Below are positions 4,904-6,676 of a DNA stretch of 6,676 bases, in pieces; the stretch's first letter is position 1; each line of letters begins with the position of its first letter. Source of the DNA: Phototrophicales bacterium (lineage in GTDB: Bacteria > Chloroflexota > Anaerolineae > Aggregatilineales > Phototrophicaceae); contig PGTJ01000137.1 in assembly GCA_002794515.1 (NCBI GenBank), positions 1 through 6,676 of the forward strand, written 5' to 3'. Below the pieces are notes generated by a model that did not search any database, was not told the DNA's origin, and saw only the letters and a program-made list of their open reading frames with translations. The translations under genes were made by a program, and so were the position numbers.

Positions 4904-4974
4904 TCAGCAACTTTTGCACCAGAATACCGTATACTAATTACAAGATTGGATAACAACACGTAGGATTTATTGGT

Positions 4975-5688
4975 ATGTCTGGAATTCTCGAAACAATCAT
5001 CACGGTCATAGTTGGTACAATCAACGGCGTGACCAGCACCGTGCGCGATGGTGTCGCTAGTGTCGAAGATTTTATCTATGTGCGCTTCTCTGGAATGCCG
5101 TTCATCGTGCTGGGTGCGCGTCAGGTCGGTAAGACCACACTCATCGAATGGCTCAAACGCAACATGGATGATATAGAAGGCTACAAGACCAACCCCACAG
5201 GCGCAGGTGGCGATGTCATACCCGACTTCACGGCAAAAGTCGGCGAGACGCATTTTAAGCTCAGACCGACCCGCGATGTCGGTGGCGAATATGCCATGTG
5301 GGAGACGGATTGGGTCGAGCTATTCCGCGAGACAAAACCACGAGGCATCATCTTCATGCTCGACCATACCGAACCTTATATTCAAAAAGATGCGCTCAAT
5401 TTTGTCTTGCAGATGATAGAAGATGAACCCAATAGCGCCAAAGGGATTCGCGCCTTTTATGTGCTGGTGAATAAACAAGATATTTGGGGCGAATACATGG
5501 AACTCGATGAAATCATGGGGCATTATAAAAACGAACAAAAACGCCTCCGCGCCCAAGCAGAACGACTCGGTTATAAATATGCTATCACCTACGGCAGTTT
5601 ATACACAGGCAAAGGGGTGAAAGCCATGATGAAATCATTCTTCAATACACTCCGTCCCAAACCCCGCGATATTAAAGATGTGGATTAG
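4975..5688 (+). CDS. Arf-like small GTPase with amphipathic N-terminus
   Basis: The 237-aa protein has the full set of G motifs. These are P-loop GARQVGKTT (47-55), a Thr-containing stretch that may hold switch I (T72/T75), DVGGEY (101-106) as DxxG, NKQD (166-169) as G4, and GSLYTGKGV (207-215) as the G5 region. DVGG plus NKQD are hallmarks of the Arf/Sar/SR-beta branch of small GTPases. Arf and Ras proteins have Gln after DxxG, but here it is Glu105, so intrinsic GTP hydrolysis may be altered. Residues 3-20 form a hydrophobic or amphipathic helix (I4, L5, I8, I9, V11, I12, I16, V19) that could attach the protein to membrane, as in Arf. AGGA at 4962-4965 precedes the ATG by 9 nt. The downstream gene abuts it, suggesting a partner. 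The GTPase fold is confident; the cellular role is unknown, and a relation to GTPase-centred conflict systems is possible. Confidence 0.88.
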   Translation: MSGILETIITVIVGTINGVTSTVRDGVASVEDFIYVRFSGMPFIVLGARQVGKTTLIEWLKRNMDDIEGYKTNPTGAGGDVIPDFTAKVGETHFKLRPTRDVGGEYAMWETDWVELFRETKPRGIIFMLDHTEPYIQKDALNFVLQMIEDEPNSAKGIRAFYVLVNKQDIWGEYMELDEIMGHYKNEQKRLRAQAERLGYKYAITYGSLYTGKGVKAMMKSFFNTLRPKPRDIKDVD

Positions 5689-6327
5689 GTGACGATGGTA
5701 CACAATCATCTGGTCATTGAATATGTATTTGAGGGACATAAACGCGGGTATAATTTCACCACGCCGACCCATACCTATGATGATGCCACCCTCAAAACCA
5801 TCTGGAAGCACGCCATGCCACGCGGTCAGGGATGGGGTGCAGATCACCTCATCGGCTCACGGGCGATAAAAGCCTTCCCATTGCCCGATGGCAAAATTGC
5901 AATATCCGAGACGACTGTCACCGATTTAGCCGATGAAACAGGTAGACGGGGCATTCGGCGGGCAGTCATCGAGACATTCCGCCCAATAGCCATTAACGCC
6001 TATCTTCGGGCGAGATTAGCCACCTACGACCTCCATACCCAAAATGGGGCGAATATTTTGCATAATCGGGTATACCATCGCTTTCCCAACCGCAATCAAC
6101 CCCTCATCATGAGTTATCCCTATAAAGGCGTGATGTTGTGGCGGATTATCGAAGCGTTTATGTTTCAGTTGATGTTGAATATGCCCCGTAATCTGCAAAA
6201 TCGCCCGACTCCTTATCATTTCACCACATTGGCGCTAGATTACCGCGATGAATCGCCAATTGTCGTCATTCCCAGCGAAAAAGTAGCGGATATAACCGAT
6301 TACCCCGTGTTTAACTTGCAATCCTGA
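5689..6327 (+). CDS. Hypothetical protein translationally coupled to the Arf-like GTPase, 212 aa
   Basis: I do not recognise a firm family. The protein begins with a beta-rich stretch (HLVIEYVFEGHKRGYNFTTP, residues 7-26). PLPDGKIAISETTVTDLADE (64-83) and GRRGIRRAVIETF (85-97) follow, then a mixed hydrophobic and basic C-terminal half with several aromatics. The beta-start with a later D-x-x-GRRG segment loosely recalls the N-terminal domain of GTPase-associated proteins in bacterial conflict operons; this is from memory and weak. There is no signal peptide and no clear membrane segment. The start is GTG at 5689, directly after the GTPase stop (5686-5688), or ATG at 5695. AGGTGA at 5687-5692 resembles a Shine-Dalgarno, but lies very close to either start. 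Either way, termination and reinitiation would couple the two proteins. It is a likely effector, regulator or GAP candidate for the GTPase. Confidence 0.75.
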   Translation: MTMVHNHLVIEYVFEGHKRGYNFTTPTHTYDDATLKTIWKHAMPRGQGWGADHLIGSRAIKAFPLPDGKIAISETTVTDLADETGRRGIRRAVIETFRPIAINAYLRARLATYDLHTQNGANILHNRVYHRFPNRNQPLIMSYPYKGVMLWRIIEAFMFQLMLNMPRNLQNRPTPYHFTTLALDYRDESPIVVIPSEKVADITDYPVFNLQS

Positions 6328-6330
6328 GCC

Positions 6331-6347
6331 GATTTTATGGTAAAATC
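6331..6347 (+). promoter_or_regulatory. Extended -10 promoter element of gatB inside a palindrome
   Basis: TGGTAAAAT (6338-6346) fits an extended -10 box. A TTGCAA at 6316-6321 could serve as -35, but with a long 19-bp spacer. The -10 is embedded in an exact inverted repeat, GATTTTA (6331-6337) and TAAAATC (6341-6347), around TGG. It could bind a repressor, or simply be an AT-rich hairpin after the upstream stop codon. A second repeat, GTCAC/GTGAC (6348-6360), follows directly. Confidence 0.4.
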
Positions 6348-6387
6348 GTCACCATGTGACCTATTTGAACAGAACGCGAGTTATCAC

Positions 6388-6676
6388 ATGAGTGACTGGA
6401 AAACCATAGTCGGCTTAGAAGTCCATGCTGAAATGTTGACCGATAGCAAAATGTTCAGCGCCTGCCCTGTTGTAGATAGTGTAGAAGCACCACCCAATAC
6501 CGCCGTCGATCCGTTATCGTTGGGGATGCCAGGGACATTGCCCGTCATCAATAAAAAGGCGATGGATTACGCCATGATGGTCGGGTTGGCATTGAATTGC
6601 GAAATCCCACCCTTCAATCAATTCGCCCGCAAGAGTTATTTTTATCCCGATTTGCCCAAAGGCTACCAAATTAGCC
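6388..6676 (+). CDS. gatB: Aspartyl/glutamyl-tRNA amidotransferase subunit B, 5' part
   Basis: The first 96 residues are present; the gene runs off the window. The start MSDWKTIVGLEVHAEMLTDS, then PNTAVDPLSLGMPGTLPVIN, LALNCEI and ARKSYFYPDLPKGYQIS, are characteristic of GatB. GatB is the kinase and transamidase subunit of GatCAB. It converts Glu-tRNA-Gln to Gln-tRNA-Gln, and Asp-tRNA-Asn to Asn-tRNA-Asn where needed. Many GatB proteins have CPVCLG where this one has VDPLSLG, so the zinc-binding Cys pair seen in those members is missing. Only one nearby Cys (C26) remains in that region. The ATG at 6388 has a weak upstream GCGAG. It is probably transcribed from its own promoter rather than from the GTPase operon. 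gatA and gatC are not in view. Confidence 0.95.
   Translation, partial: MSDWKTIVGLEVHAEMLTDSKMFSACPVVDSVEAPPNTAVDPLSLGMPGTLPVINKKAMDYAMMVGLALNCEIPPFNQFARKSYFYPDLPKGYQIS

Noticed and set aside
4914..4940. Promoter for the GTPase gene from TTGCAC (4914-4919) with TAATTA or TATACT
   Set aside because: The spacers (15 or 10 bp) are too short for a convincing sigma-70 promoter, so I did not list it, although a promoter is expected in this region.

Overview
The window reads as ordinary chromosomal DNA from a free-living bacterium of moderate GC content. I see no insertion sequence, phage gene, CRISPR array or rRNA. The recognisable housekeeping genes are bacterial: an L10/L12 ribosomal operon behind an L10-type leader RNA, three tRNAs without encoded CCA, and gatB of the indirect tRNA amidation pathway. 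A stand-alone HerA-type ATPase, plus C-rich intergenic DNA of a kind I associate with Chloroflexota, makes that phylum my best guess. This is weak, because no diagnostic marker gene is present.

Layout. (1) 1-819, minus strand: two small genes of unknown function (90 aa, then 156 aa) that abut and form one operon. (2) 820-1005: divergent intergenic region with a strong sigma-70-type promoter facing right and a near-perfect 16-bp palindrome on the left side. (3) 1006-3214, plus strand: a 574-aa HerA/FtsK-superfamily ATPase followed by a 147-aa Nudix-fold protein whose Nudix box has lost its catalytic residues. (4) 3229-3557: a consensus promoter, then tRNA-Pro(TGG), tRNA-Gly(TCC) and a CAT-anticodon tRNA, closed by an intrinsic terminator. 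(5) 3563-4869: promoter, L10 autoregulatory leader with attenuator, rplJ (TTG start), rplL, and a long hairpin. (6) 4883-6327: a G-quadruplex-capable tract, then a small Arf-like GTPase gene abutting a 212-aa gene of unknown function. (7) 6331-6676: palindromic promoter region and the 5' end of gatB.

How the genes work together. Regions 4, 5 and 7 are translation genes: tRNAs, the ribosomal stalk and charged-tRNA production. The leader gives a plausible feedback switch in which L10-L12 complex controls its own transcription. The HerA ATPase and the degenerate Nudix protein are probably co-transcribed and may act together at DNA ends, but no NurA nuclease is visible. The least understood unit is the Arf-like GTPase with its abutting partner. 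It has an amphipathic N-terminus that could bind membrane, a DVGG motif with Glu in place of the usual catalytic Gln, and an NKQD motif. The partner is a natural candidate for an effector or regulator. This pair is the best candidate for an undescribed system here.
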